64,000 bases of DNA from Rhizobiaceae bacterium (GTDB lineage Bacteria; Pseudomonadota; Alphaproteobacteria; Rhizobiales; Rhizobiaceae), in assembly GCA_023953845.1 (NCBI GenBank), contig JAMLJC010000001.1, positions 1,922,001 to 1,986,000 on the forward strand, written 5' to 3'. Numbering within the stretch: the stretch's first letter is position 1; each line of letters begins with the position of its first letter. Below, in pieces: positions 9,198 to 18,283 of this stretch. Under the pieces are notes generated by a model. That model made no database searches, had not been told where the DNA came from, and worked only from the letters and a program-made list of their open reading frames with translations. The translations under genes were made by a program, and so were the position numbers.

Positions 9198-10172
9198 TCA
9201 GAGTTTCGCGTAGTCTCGGTACCAGCCGACGAAATCCGCCATGCCTTCCTGAAGCGGCACGCGCGGCTGGAAATCGAGGTCGCGGGCGGCGCGGGTGATG
9301 TCGGCATAGGTCAGTTCGACGTCGCCGGCCGGCTTCGGCTTCATCTCCATCACCGCCTTGCGTCCTGCGGCCTGCTCGATCGCGGCGATGAAATCCAGAA
9401 GCTCGACCGGGCTGTTGTTGCCGAGATTGTAGATGCGTTCCGTCTCGTCCGGCCGGGCGAGGATGCTGTCGGCGGCCGCCACGACGCCGGCGACGATGTC
9501 GTCCACATGGGTGAAGTCGCGTTTCATCTTCCCGTCGTTGAACACGGATATCGGCTTGCCGCGAAAAATGGCGTCGGTGAAGAGCCACGGCGCCATGTCG
9601 GGCCGACCGAAGCGGCCATAGACGGTGAAGAAGCGCAGCCCGGTGGAACGGATGCCATGGATGTCGCGATAGGCGTGGGCGAGCAGTTCGCCGGCGCGCT
9701 TGGTCGCCGCGTAGACGGAAATGGGCGAATCCGCCCGCGCCGTCTCCGAAAAGGGCGGCTGCGTATCCGTGCCGTAGACCGACGAGGAACTCGCATAGAC
9801 GATGGGCGGGCGACGCTTCAGCTTCGCCGCCAGTTCGAACATGACGACCTGACCCGTCACGTTCGAGTCCACATAGGTCAGCGGCGCCTCGATCGAATAG
9901 CGAACGCCGGCCTGCGCCGCGAGATGCACGATGGCGTCGGCGTCGAGCGCTTCCCCGGGCAGCGTCTCCGCGAGGCGCGGATCGGCGACGTCGCCCTGGC
10001 GGAACTCGAAATTCGGATGGGTCTTCAATCGGGCCAGCCGGTCGAGCTTCAGGCTGACGGGATAGTACTCATTGAGGTTGTCGAGCCCGAACACCCGGTC
10101 GCCCCGCGCGAGCAGGCGCCGCGCCGTGTGGTAGCCGATGAAGCCGGCGGCGCCGGTCAGGAGGATTCTCAT
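9198..10172 (-). CDS. lpsL: UDP-glucuronate 4-epimerase
   Basis: Short-chain dehydrogenase/epimerase of 324 residues predicted to interconvert UDP-glucuronate and UDP-galacturonate. The NAD-binding motif is GAAGFIGYHTARRLL, the catalytic Ser region is YASSSSVYG and the YxxxK motif is YAATKRAGE. The start ATG 10172 is preceded by AGGAGGATT-type text on its strand. It diverges from the UDP-glucose dehydrogenase gene, with 156 bp between them, and the two make consecutive precursors. The pairing is the same as lpsL-rkpK in Sinorhizobium, where the products feed lipopolysaccharide and K-antigen synthesis. A UDP-glucose 4-epimerase is less likely given the partner gene. Confidence 0.85.
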   Translation of the reverse strand: MRILLTGAAGFIGYHTARRLLARGDRVFGLDNLNEYYPVSLKLDRLARLKTHPNFEFRQGDVADPRLAETLPGEALDADAIVHLAAQAGVRYSIEAPLTYVDSNVTGQVVMFELAAKLKRRPPIVYASSSSVYGTDTQPPFSETARADSPISVYAATKRAGELLAHAYRDIHGIRSTGLRFFTVYGRFGRPDMAPWLFTDAIFRGKPISVFNDGKMKRDFTHVDDIVAGVVAAADSILARPDETERIYNLGNNSPVELLDFIAAIEQAAGRKAVMEMKPKPAGDVELTYADITRAARDLDFQPRVPLQEGMADFVGWYRDYAKL

Positions 10173-10328
10173 GTGGTTTCCATGGCTTACGCCCGGCGTG
10201 GCCGGCGGCCCGCGCGGCTTGTCCGTTTGCCATGTGGCAAATTTCGGCGGCGATGTCTATTTGAGGCCGACCATATCCGCTAAAACCCGTCCGGTTCGGC
10301 CGTACGGTCCCATCAGGAACGGTTTCGC

Positions 10329-11705
10329 ATGAAGCTCACCATTTTCGGCACCGGCTATGTCGGCCTGGTCACGGGTGCCTGTTTCGCCGATGTCGGCCAC
10401 GATGTGCTGTGCGTCGATATCGACCCGAAGCGCATCGAGACGCTGGAGCGCGGCGAGGTGCCGTTCTTCGAGCCCGGCTTGAAGGCGCTCGTCGCCTCGA
10501 ACAGGGCAGCCGGCCGCCTCGCCTTCACCAGCGACGGCGCGGCAGCGATACGGTCGGGCGACATCATCTTCATCGCCGTCGGCACGCCTTCCAGCGCGGA
10601 CGGTTCGGCCGATCTCTCCCATGTCCGCGCTGTGGCCCGGACGGTCGGCGACAACATCGACGGCTACAAGATCGTCGTCGGCAAGTCGACGGTTCCGGTG
10701 GGCACGGCCGACATGGTGCGGGAGGTGATCGCGGAAACGCAGCAGGCGCGCGGCACGCAGCATCCCTTCGATGTCTGCTCCAACCCCGAATTCCTCAAGG
10801 AAGGCAGCGCCATCGAGGATTTCGCGCGGCCTGCCCGCATCATCATCGGCACGGATTCGGAGCGCGTGCGCAAGACGCTCGCCGCCTGCTACCGGCCCTA
10901 CAACCGCAACCACGACAAGCTGATGATGATGGATGTGCGCTCGGCCGAGCTGACCAAATATGCCGCCAACGCCATGCTCGCCACCAAGATCAGCTTCATG
11001 AACGAGATGGCCAACATCGCCGAGCGGCTCGGCGCCGACATAGAGGACGTGCGGCGCGGCATCGGCTCGGATCCGCGCATCGGCTACCATTTCATCTATC
11101 CGGGCTGCGGCTATGGCGGCTCCTGCTTCCCAAAGGACGTCAGCGCCATCGTCCGGACCGCGACAGACGCCGGCGTCGAGCCGCATCTCCTGGAGGCGGT
11201 CGAGCGGGTCAACGCCAGCCAGAAGCGCGTGCTCTTCGACAAGCTCCATCAGGCGCTCGACGGCAGGCTTGCGGGCAAGACGGTCGCCGTCTGGGGGCTC
11301 GCCTTCAAGCCCAACACGGACGACATGCGCGAGGCGCCGAGCCGCGTCCTCATCGAAGCTCTGTGGCAGGCGGGCGCCTCGGTGCGGGCCTTCGACCCGG
11401 AGGCGATGCAGGTTGCGCGGGAGATCTACGGCGACCGTGCGGATTTCGTGCTGGCGACGTCGCCGCGGGATGCCGCGACCGGCGCGGACGCGCTCGTCAT
11501 CTGCACCGAATGGAAGCAGTTCCGCGTTCCGGATTTCGGCTGGCTCAAGGCCAATCTCCGCCAGCCCGTCATCGTCGATGGTCGCAACCTTTACGATCCC
11601 GAGATCGTCGCGCAGCACGGGCTTCTGTATTTTGCCGTGGGGAGGGGCCTGTCGGTGCGGCACGACGGCGTCGCCGCCAACCCGCAGGTGCGGGAAGTCG
11701 CATGA
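10329..11705 (+). CDS. rkpK: UDP-glucose 6-dehydrogenase
   Basis: Oxidises UDP-glucose to UDP-glucuronate with two NAD+. The 458-residue protein has the N-terminal NAD motif FGTGYVGLVTGACFADVGHD, the VGTPSSADGSADLS segment, the conserved KSTVPVGTA, and the active-site cysteine in YPGCGYGGSCFPKDV. The C-terminal UDP-binding domain contains WGLAFKPNTDDMREAPS. Length and motifs match Ugd/RkpK. It is divergent from lpsL and overlaps the following methyltransferase-like gene by four bases (ATGA). The symbol ugd would be equally acceptable. Confidence 0.93.
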   Translation: MKLTIFGTGYVGLVTGACFADVGHDVLCVDIDPKRIETLERGEVPFFEPGLKALVASNRAAGRLAFTSDGAAAIRSGDIIFIAVGTPSSADGSADLSHVRAVARTVGDNIDGYKIVVGKSTVPVGTADMVREVIAETQQARGTQHPFDVCSNPEFLKEGSAIEDFARPARIIIGTDSERVRKTLAACYRPYNRNHDKLMMMDVRSAELTKYAANAMLATKISFMNEMANIAERLGADIEDVRRGIGSDPRIGYHFIYPGCGYGGSCFPKDVSAIVRTATDAGVEPHLLEAVERVNASQKRVLFDKLHQALDGRLAGKTVAVWGLAFKPNTDDMREAPSRVLIEALWQAGASVRAFDPEAMQVAREIYGDRADFVLATSPRDAATGADALVICTEWKQFRVPDFGWLKANLRQPVIVDGRNLYDPEIVAQHGLLYFAVGRGLSVRHDGVAANPQVREVA

Positions 11706-12202
11706 ACGCACAGCGATTCACGCGCCTCGACAAGCTGCGCCTCAGGCTGGAGGCGCAGAACGCCTGTCTCGGCTGGGCGTTCGCCGAGATCGCCGGGCGT
11801 CCCGGTCCCGTCTTCGAGCTCGGTCTCGGCCACGGCCGCACCTACGATCATCTGCGCACGCATCTGCCGGACCGCGACATCTATGTCTTCGATCGCGAGA
11901 TCGACTGCTACGACGATTGCGTTCCGCCGTCCGACCGGACTTTTCTCGGCGACATCGAGGAGACCTTGAAAGCTGCCGCCGCCCGCTTTCCGAACAAGGC
12001 GGCGCTGGTGCATTCCGACATGGGTTCCTACACGGAAGCCCACAATTCGGCCATGAGCGAGCGGCTCAGCCGCCTTCTGCCCGCCGTGCTCGCGCCGGGC
12101 GGCATCGTCGTGTCCGACCTGCCGCTCGCCATGGCGGGAGTTTCGACGCTGCCGCTTCCGGCCGGCGCGCAGGAAGGCCGCTATTTCCTCTATCGGGCCT
12201 GA
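11702..12202 (+). CDS. Small SAM-methyltransferase-like protein coupled to rkpK
   Basis: A 166-residue protein with FELGLGHGRTYDHLRTHL as the SAM-binding glycine loop, YVFDREIDCYDDCV after it, LVHSDMGSYTEAHNSA, and a C-terminal GGIVVSDLPLAMAG and GRYFLYRA. It is the paralogue of the protein at 8700-9179. The start ATG overlaps the rkpK stop as ATGA, so translation is probably coupled to UDP-glucuronate synthesis. The cysteine/aspartate-rich stretch after the glycine loop differs from the other copy. No substrate can be assigned from sequence. Confidence 0.72.
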   Translation: MNAQRFTRLDKLRLRLEAQNACLGWAFAEIAGRPGPVFELGLGHGRTYDHLRTHLPDRDIYVFDREIDCYDDCVPPSDRTFLGDIEETLKAAAARFPNKAALVHSDMGSYTEAHNSAMSERLSRLLPAVLAPGGIVVSDLPLAMAGVSTLPLPAGAQEGRYFLYRA

Positions 12203-12208
12203 TTGCCG

Positions 12209-13387
12209 CTACCGGTACGGGTCCGCCGCGTCCCGCAGACCGTCGCCGAGGAAGTTGAAGGCGAGGATGACGAGGATCACCGGGACCATCGGGAACAGTA
12301 GCCACGGATAGAAGGCGATCACGGTCACGCCGCGCGCCTCGGTCAGCAATATGCCCCAGCTGGTGATCGGAGGGCGCAGGCCGAGGCCGAGGAAGGACAG
12401 CGCCGTCTCGCCGAGGATCATGCCGGGAATGGCGATGGTGGCGGTCGCGATCAGATGCGACATGAAGCCGGGGATCATGTGCCTTCCGATGATGCGGGCC
12501 GGCTTCGCGCCCATCAGTTGCGCGGCGAGCACGTAATCCTCCTCGCGCAGCGCCAGCAGCTTGGAGCGCACCGCGCGGGCGAGGCCCGTCCAGTCGAGCA
12601 GTCCGAGGATCATGGTGATGGCGAAATAGATCACGATCGGATGCCAGGTCACGGGCATGATCGCGGCGAGCGCCATCCAGAGCGGGATCGAGGGCAGCGA
12701 TTGCAGCACCTCGATGATGCGCTGCACGATCATGTCGAGCGTGCCGCCATGATAGCCGGCCAGCCCGCCGATGACGATGCCGAGCACGAAGCTGAAGGCC
12801 ACGCCGAGCAGGCCGATGGTGAGCGAGATGCGCGCCCCGTAGATGATGCGCGAGAGCACGTCGCGGCCGAGCCGGTCGGTGCCGAGCAGGAACATCTCGC
12901 CGCCCTCCGCAGGGCAGACCAGATGCAGGTTCGACTCTGCCATCCCCCAGAACTTGTAGCTGTCGCCGCGGCAGAAGAAGCGGACCGGCTGTATGTCGCC
13001 CGGCCTGTCCGTGTAGACGCGCTTCAGCGTCTCCATGTCGAGGTTCATCTCCCGGCCGTAAACGAACGGTCCGACGAAATTTCCCTGCGTGTCGAAGAGA
13101 TGCACCCGCTGCGGCGGCGTGTAGATGAAATCCATGTTGCGCGTGTGCAGATTGTACGGCGCGACGAACTCGGACACGAGGATCAGGGCGTAGAGGAAGG
13201 CGAGGAAGATGCCGGAGGCGACGGCCACCTTGTGGCGCTTGAACTTCCACCACATCAGGCGAAGCTGCGAGGCCTGATAGACGCGCGACTGCTCCACCGT
13301 CATCGCCTCGACCGACATCGGGTCGAAGGGTGCGGCGGAGACGTAATGCTCCATGGGAGCGCCGGGCGGCGGCAGGGGCGTGCTCAT
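12209..13387 (-). CDS. ABC transporter permease, OppC/DppC type with long periplasmic loop
   Basis: Inner-membrane permease of a peptide/opine-type ABC importer, 392 residues where about 300 is usual. It has an N-terminal cytoplasmic arm, a first membrane segment (VASGIFLAFLYALILVSEFV), then an extra loop of about 90 residues before LLGTDRLGRDVLSRIIYGA, the conserved start of the permease core. The ATPase-contacting EAA-type loop is EEDYVLAAQLMGAKPARIIG. The start ATG 13387 overlaps the stop of the OppB-type gene by four bases. Last gene of the four-gene importer operon; it ends seven bases from the convergent methyltransferase-like gene. Confidence 0.88.
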   Translation of the reverse strand: MSTPLPPPGAPMEHYVSAAPFDPMSVEAMTVEQSRVYQASQLRLMWWKFKRHKVAVASGIFLAFLYALILVSEFVAPYNLHTRNMDFIYTPPQRVHLFDTQGNFVGPFVYGREMNLDMETLKRVYTDRPGDIQPVRFFCRGDSYKFWGMAESNLHLVCPAEGGEMFLLGTDRLGRDVLSRIIYGARISLTIGLLGVAFSFVLGIVIGGLAGYHGGTLDMIVQRIIEVLQSLPSIPLWMALAAIMPVTWHPIVIYFAITMILGLLDWTGLARAVRSKLLALREEDYVLAAQLMGAKPARIIGRHMIPGFMSHLIATATIAIPGMILGETALSFLGLGLRPPITSWGILLTEARGVTVIAFYPWLLFPMVPVILVILAFNFLGDGLRDAADPYR

Positions 13388-14382
13388 TTGGTGCTCCCGC
13401 CCGCCAGCCTGATGCGCGGATCGAGCAGCGCCAGCGCCAGGTCGGAGATCAGCACGCCGATGACGGTCAGGAAGGCGAGGAACATCAGGAACGAGCCGGC
13501 GAGATACATGTCCTGGCTCTGCAAGGCCTTGATGAGCATCGGCCCGGTCGTTTCGAGCGACAGCACGATGGCCGTGATCTCGGCTCCGGAAATGATCGCC
13601 GGCAGGATCGAGCCGATGTCCGAGACGAAGAAGTTCAGCGCCATCCTGAGCGGATATTTCACCAGCGTGCGGAACGGATGCAGGCCCTTGGCGCGCGCGG
13701 TCACGACATATTGCTTCTGCAATTCGTCGAGCAGGTTGGCGCGCAGCCGCCGGATCATGCCGGCGGTGCCCGCCGTGCCGACGATGATGACCGGAATCCA
13801 CAGATGGTCGATGATGGACTTGGCCTTCGCCCAGCTCATCGGCTGGTCCATATATTGCTGGTCCATCAGGTGCCCGATCGACATGCCGAACCAGATGTTG
13901 GCGAAATACATCAGGATCAGCGCCAGCATGAAGTTAGGGATGGCGATGCCGATCAGGCCGAGGAAGGTCAGGCCGTAGTCGCCCCAGCTATACTGGTGCG
14001 TGGCGGAATACATGCCGATGGGAAAGGCGATGAGCCAGGTGAAGACGATGGTGACGAAGGACACCAGAACGGTCAGCCACATGCGGTCGCCGACCACGTC
14101 CGACACCGGCAGCTCGTATTCGAACGAATAGCCGAAATCGCCCTGCAGCATGCCGCCGACCCAGTAGAAGTAGCGGATATAGGCCGGTTTGTCGAAACCG
14201 TACTCGGCACGAAGCTGGTTCAGCTTGTCCATGTCGGCGTTTTCGCCCTGGGCGCGCAGTTCGGCGGCGTAGCTCTCGAAATAATCGCCGGGCGGAAGCT
14301 CGATGATGGTGAAGACCAGGATGGAGATCAGTATCAGCGTCGGCACCATCACGGCGATGCGCCAGAGGATGTATCGCAGCAC
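13384..14382 (-). CDS. ABC transporter permease, OppB/DppB type
   Basis: Inner-membrane permease of 332 residues, beginning VLRYILWRIAVMVPTLILIS from GTG 14382. The G of that GTG is the last base of the TAG stop of the substrate-binding protein gene. Six membrane segments can be traced. The EAA-type loop is QKQYVVTARAKGLHPFRTLV, followed by LRMALNFFVSDIG. It forms the permease pair with the gene at 12209-13387. The solute is unknown. Confidence 0.88.
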   Translation of the reverse strand: MLRYILWRIAVMVPTLILISILVFTIIELPPGDYFESYAAELRAQGENADMDKLNQLRAEYGFDKPAYIRYFYWVGGMLQGDFGYSFEYELPVSDVVGDRMWLTVLVSFVTIVFTWLIAFPIGMYSATHQYSWGDYGLTFLGLIGIAIPNFMLALILMYFANIWFGMSIGHLMDQQYMDQPMSWAKAKSIIDHLWIPVIIVGTAGTAGMIRRLRANLLDELQKQYVVTARAKGLHPFRTLVKYPLRMALNFFVSDIGSILPAIISGAEITAIVLSLETTGPMLIKALQSQDMYLAGSFLMFLAFLTVIGVLISDLALALLDPRIRLAGGSTK

Positions 14383-16286
14383 TAGGCTTCTCCCAGCCAG
14401 AACGTATCCGGCTTGTAGATGCCGAGATAGGAAGTGGGATTGAAACTGTAGAGGCCTTCCTCCGGAAGGTTGCGCAACCGGGTCGTGCTGAACACCGGTT
14501 GCAGCGCGGAATTGACGATGCCGATCGAGAAAACCTGTTCCGTATAGAGCGCGAGCATCGAGCTCCACGCCGCGGCGCGTTCCGACATGTCGACCGCGCG
14601 TTTCCACTTGCGCAGAAGATCGAGAAGCGTCACCGCCTCCGGCATGTCCGGTGCGGCGCCCTGCTGGCCGTTGGAAAGGTAATGCAGACCCCAGACCGGC
14701 CATTGCAGTTGCTCGTCGGCGGTCGGCGCCAGTTCGCTCGGGCTCATGTCGGCCGTCGGCACTCCGTTGTCGATGCCCGACCACAGCGCCATGGTGATCT
14801 CGCCGGCGATGGCGCGGCTGCGGAACACGTCGCGCTGCGAGGTGCGGATGAAAAGCTTGATGCCGGCATTCTTCCAGTGATCGGTGACGAGTTCGAGCAC
14901 GTCGGTTTCCAGCACGCTCTCGCCCGCCGTCTCCACCACGATCTGCGCCGTCCGGCCGTCGGGAAGGATGCGGTAGCCTTCGACGTCCCGTTCGCGAAGG
15001 CCGACCTCGTCCAGGAGCGCGTTGGCGCGCACCGGATTGAACTCCGTCCATGCCTTCGCATATTCGGGCCGGAACAGCGGACTTTCCGGCAGCACCGTGT
15101 CGGCGCTTTCCCTGGCAAGGCCGTAGAACAGCGCCTTGTTGATCTCCTCCCGGTCGATCGCCATGGACAGCGCCCGGCGGGTGCGCACGTCGCGCAGGAC
15201 CGGCAGCCACACGGGATCGCCGCAATTGAGGTTGGGCAGCAGCGCCAGCCGCGCGCCCTGCGTGCGCTTCCACAGCCTGACCCTTACCGGATAGCGCTTC
15301 TCGGCGTCCTTCAGCAGCGTGTAGTCGGAGAAGTCTAGGCCCAGCGTCTGCAGATCGCTCTCGCCGGCCCCGGTCTTGGCGACGATGATCGCCGAGGAGC
15401 TGACCCCGAGGATCATCTGGTCGATATAGGGCAGTTGCTGGCCCGTCTCGTCCACCCGGTGGAAGAACGGATTTCGCTCGAAGATGAAGCGCTCGGCCGG
15501 CGGCTTCGTCCGGTTGCGCCACGGGTCGAAGGTCGGCAGGTCGGGATTTTCGGGCCGGTACTGGCGCGACATGCGGATATGCAGCGTCGTCCACTTCCTG
15601 GCCTTGTTCTCCTTGATCAGGTCCTCGAGCTTGTCCGGGTCCTGATACTTTTCGTGGAACTGCTTCATGTAGGCCGCCGGCAACACGATGCCGAGCGCCT
15701 GCGCGGAGGCCAGGCTGGGCAGGAAGTCGGGGTTCGGCGCGTGCCACGTGTAGCGGACGGTGAGATCGTCCACGACCTCGAACACCGGCGGCTTGCCGTC
15801 CACCAGCAGCGCGCGCGACAGGCCGCCCGAACTCAAATCCTCGTTCAGCCAGACATCCTCCCAGCAGTAGCGGAAATCCTCCGCGGTGAAGAGACTGCCG
15901 TCGGACCATTTGTGGCCCTCGCGGATGCGAAGGGTGAAGATGCGCTCGCCCTCGGCCTCGCAGCTTTCCAGCACGTCGGGCTTCAAGGCCAGCGTCTCGT
16001 CATAGCCGACGAGCCGCGCATAGCCGTTGATGGTCATCAGGCGGATGTCGCGCTGGCCGCTGATGAGCTGCCGCACCACGCCGCCATATCGCCCGACCTC
16101 CCGGCCCATCGACGCGAGGTTCACGACCAGCGGGTTCTTCGGCAGGCGCTCCGCCATGGGCGGCAGCGTCTTCTCGTCGATCAGCTTCTGCAGGAACTCC
16201 GGTTCCTTCGCCGGCCCGGCCAGCAGCTTTCCGGGCATCAGCGACGTCGCCGCGATCAGGCCGAGCGTGGTGCGGCGGTTGATCAT
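14382..16286 (-). CDS. Family 5 extracellular solute-binding protein (Opp/Dpp-type)
   Basis: A 634-residue exported binding protein with N-terminus MINRRTTLGLIAATSLMPGK, a twin-arginine-like or long Sec signal. It carries the family 5 landmark FTLRIREGHKWSDGSLFTAE and, later, RRALSMAIDREEINKALFYG. It is longer than typical DppA/OppA (about 540), as in rhizobial members that bind larger ligands such as oligosaccharides. The ATG overlaps the ATPase stop by four bases. The ligand is not readable; nearby polysaccharide genes make an oligosaccharide possible, but a peptide or opine is equally compatible. Confidence 0.85.
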   Translation of the reverse strand: MINRRTTLGLIAATSLMPGKLLAGPAKEPEFLQKLIDEKTLPPMAERLPKNPLVVNLASMGREVGRYGGVVRQLISGQRDIRLMTINGYARLVGYDETLALKPDVLESCEAEGERIFTLRIREGHKWSDGSLFTAEDFRYCWEDVWLNEDLSSGGLSRALLVDGKPPVFEVVDDLTVRYTWHAPNPDFLPSLASAQALGIVLPAAYMKQFHEKYQDPDKLEDLIKENKARKWTTLHIRMSRQYRPENPDLPTFDPWRNRTKPPAERFIFERNPFFHRVDETGQQLPYIDQMILGVSSSAIIVAKTGAGESDLQTLGLDFSDYTLLKDAEKRYPVRVRLWKRTQGARLALLPNLNCGDPVWLPVLRDVRTRRALSMAIDREEINKALFYGLARESADTVLPESPLFRPEYAKAWTEFNPVRANALLDEVGLRERDVEGYRILPDGRTAQIVVETAGESVLETDVLELVTDHWKNAGIKLFIRTSQRDVFRSRAIAGEITMALWSGIDNGVPTADMSPSELAPTADEQLQWPVWGLHYLSNGQQGAAPDMPEAVTLLDLLRKWKRAVDMSERAAAWSSMLALYTEQVFSIGIVNSALQPVFSTTRLRNLPEEGLYSFNPTSYLGIYKPDTFWLGEA

Positions 16287-18166
16287 GGCCGCAACTCGCT
16301 TATGTCGGCGTTGCGCCGCGCCAGAACGAAATGGCCGCTGCCGAGATCGGCCGGCGCAAGCCCGTCGGTCTCGCCCTCGTCCCGGAACTGCGGCGCCCAG
16401 GCATTGGCATCCGACACGCCGCTTTTCTTCAGCGTCCTGAAGTCGAGCGGCCGGTCGAGATCCGGGAAGGGGACCGCCGCGACCAGCGCCTTCGTATAGG
16501 GATGGACCGGCTTGCGCAGCAGGATCTCTGCCGGCGCGACCTCGACGATGCGGCCGCCGCACATCACCGCGATGCGGTCCGCCATGTAGTCCACGACCGC
16601 AAGGTTGTGCGAGATGAACAGGTAGGTCAGGCCGAGCTGCTTTTGCAGGTCCTTGAGCAGGTTGAGGATCTGCGCCTGCACCGACACGTCGAGCGCCGAC
16701 ACCGGCTCGTCGCAGATCAGCAGGTCGGGACCGAGCGCCAGGGCGCGGGCGATGCCGATGCGCTGGCGCTGGCCGCCGGAGAAACTGTGCGGATAGCGGC
16801 TGATGAAGCGCGGATCGAGCCCGATGGTGGAAAGCAGCGACTTCACCATTTCGAGCCGGCTCTCGGCATTGCCGCGATTGTGAATCTCCAGCGGCTCGGC
16901 GAGGATATTCTGCACGGTCATGCGCGGCGACAGCGACGACACAGGGTCCTGGAACACCATCTGGATCTTGGTGCGGAGCTTCTTCAACTCCTCGCCCTCG
17001 GCCTTCAGCACGTCTATCGTGCCGTCGGCGGTGTGCAGCGTCACCGAGCCGCTGTCCGGCGTCACGGCGCGCATCAATATCTTGCTGACGGTGGTCTTGC
17101 CCGAGCCGCTTTCGCCGACCAGCCCCAGGCATTCGCCGCGCATGACGTCGAAGCTGACGCCGTCCACCGCCTTTACGGCCGTATCCTCGGCCTTGCCGAA
17201 CCAGCTCGATTTCCGGGTGGTGAACGTCTTGGAGATGTCGCGCACCTTGAGCAGGACGTCCGGTCCCGCCGCCTTGTGCTTGCCGAGCAGGTTCTCGACA
17301 TTCACCGGCACTTCGCGCAGCGCCTTCAGCCGCTCGCCGGGCTTCATGTCGAAATGCGGCACGGCGGCCATCAACCCCTTGAGGTAGGGGTGGCTCGGCC
17401 GGCGGAAGATATCCTCGACCGTGCCGGCTTCCATCACCTCGCCATGATAGAGCACCACGACCTCGTCGGCGATATTCGCCACCACGCCGAGATCGTGCGT
17501 GATGAGCAGCATCGCCATGTCGAGCTTTTCGCGCAGTTCGCCCAGGAGTTCGAGGATCTGTGCCTGGATTGTCACGTCGAGCGCCGTCGTCGGTTCGTCG
17601 GCGATCAGCAGCGCCGGCCGGCAGATCAGCGCCATGGCGATCATGGCGCGCTGGCGCAGCCCGCCCGACAGCTCGAAGGCGTACATGTCGTAGGCGCGCG
17701 CCGGATTGGGGAAGCCGACCAGCTTCAGCATCTCCTCCGTGCGATCCTTGTATTCGGCGGCGGAAAGGCCGCGCTGATGGATGCGCAGCGGCTCGCTCAC
17801 CTGGTCGCCGATCGTGTGCAGCGGCGACAGCGAGGTCATGGGCTCCTGGAATATCTTGCCCATGCGGCTGCCGCGCAGGGCGCGGATTTCAGGGCCGTCG
17901 ACCGGCATCTGCAATATGTCGGAGGTCACGCCCGTCTTCGGATCGGTGAAGAGGATGCGTCCGCTCGCCCGCGCCGTCCGGGGCAGAATGCCCATCACCG
18001 CCTGGCTGGTGACCGATTTTCCCGAACCGCTCTCGCCGACCAGCGCGGTCACCTTGCCCGGCAGCACCCGCATGCCGATATTGCGCACGGCATAGATCGG
18101 CCCGCCGACAATGGCGAAGGATATGCTCAGATCCTCGATCCGGAGCAGATCGCCCGCTGGCTTCAT
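16283..18166 (-). CDS. Dual-domain ABC transporter ATP-binding protein (DppD-DppF fusion)
   Basis: Both ATPases of the importer in one 627-residue chain. The first domain has Walker A GESGSGKSVTS, signature LSGGLRQRAMIA and Walker B LLIADEPTTALD. The second has GESGSGKTTVSK, FSGGQRQRIGIARAL and LLICDEPVSALD. Both C-terminal extensions carry the HPYxKGL/HPYTKAL oligopeptide-transporter motif. All catalytic motifs are intact in both halves. First gene of the leftward operon ATPase, binding protein, OppB, OppC, all with overlapping ends. This architecture resembles YejF-type fused ATPases. The 117 bp upstream region presumably holds the promoter. Confidence 0.92.
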   Translation of the reverse strand: MKPAGDLLRIEDLSISFAIVGGPIYAVRNIGMRVLPGKVTALVGESGSGKSVTSQAVMGILPRTARASGRILFTDPKTGVTSDILQMPVDGPEIRALRGSRMGKIFQEPMTSLSPLHTIGDQVSEPLRIHQRGLSAAEYKDRTEEMLKLVGFPNPARAYDMYAFELSGGLRQRAMIAMALICRPALLIADEPTTALDVTIQAQILELLGELREKLDMAMLLITHDLGVVANIADEVVVLYHGEVMEAGTVEDIFRRPSHPYLKGLMAAVPHFDMKPGERLKALREVPVNVENLLGKHKAAGPDVLLKVRDISKTFTTRKSSWFGKAEDTAVKAVDGVSFDVMRGECLGLVGESGSGKTTVSKILMRAVTPDSGSVTLHTADGTIDVLKAEGEELKKLRTKIQMVFQDPVSSLSPRMTVQNILAEPLEIHNRGNAESRLEMVKSLLSTIGLDPRFISRYPHSFSGGQRQRIGIARALALGPDLLICDEPVSALDVSVQAQILNLLKDLQKQLGLTYLFISHNLAVVDYMADRIAVMCGGRIVEVAPAEILLRKPVHPYTKALVAAVPFPDLDRPLDFRTLKKSGVSDANAWAPQFRDEGETDGLAPADLGSGHFVLARRNADISELRP

Positions 18167-18283
18167 CCCGTCAAACCCCTGCGCGCGGCGGCCTGGGCGC
18201 CCGCCCTCGGGGGAACACTATCGCACCGGTGCTGCGCTGCCTAGACGGCGGACGCCAACTTCATCGGGCTGTCGCGAACGGGG

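Noticed and set aside
13384..17132. Long frames extending the OppB-type gene and the binding-protein gene upstream
   Set aside because: The extensions read through neighbouring genes in the wrong frame. Overlapping starts (GTG 14382, ATG 16286) fit the operon and the known N-termini.
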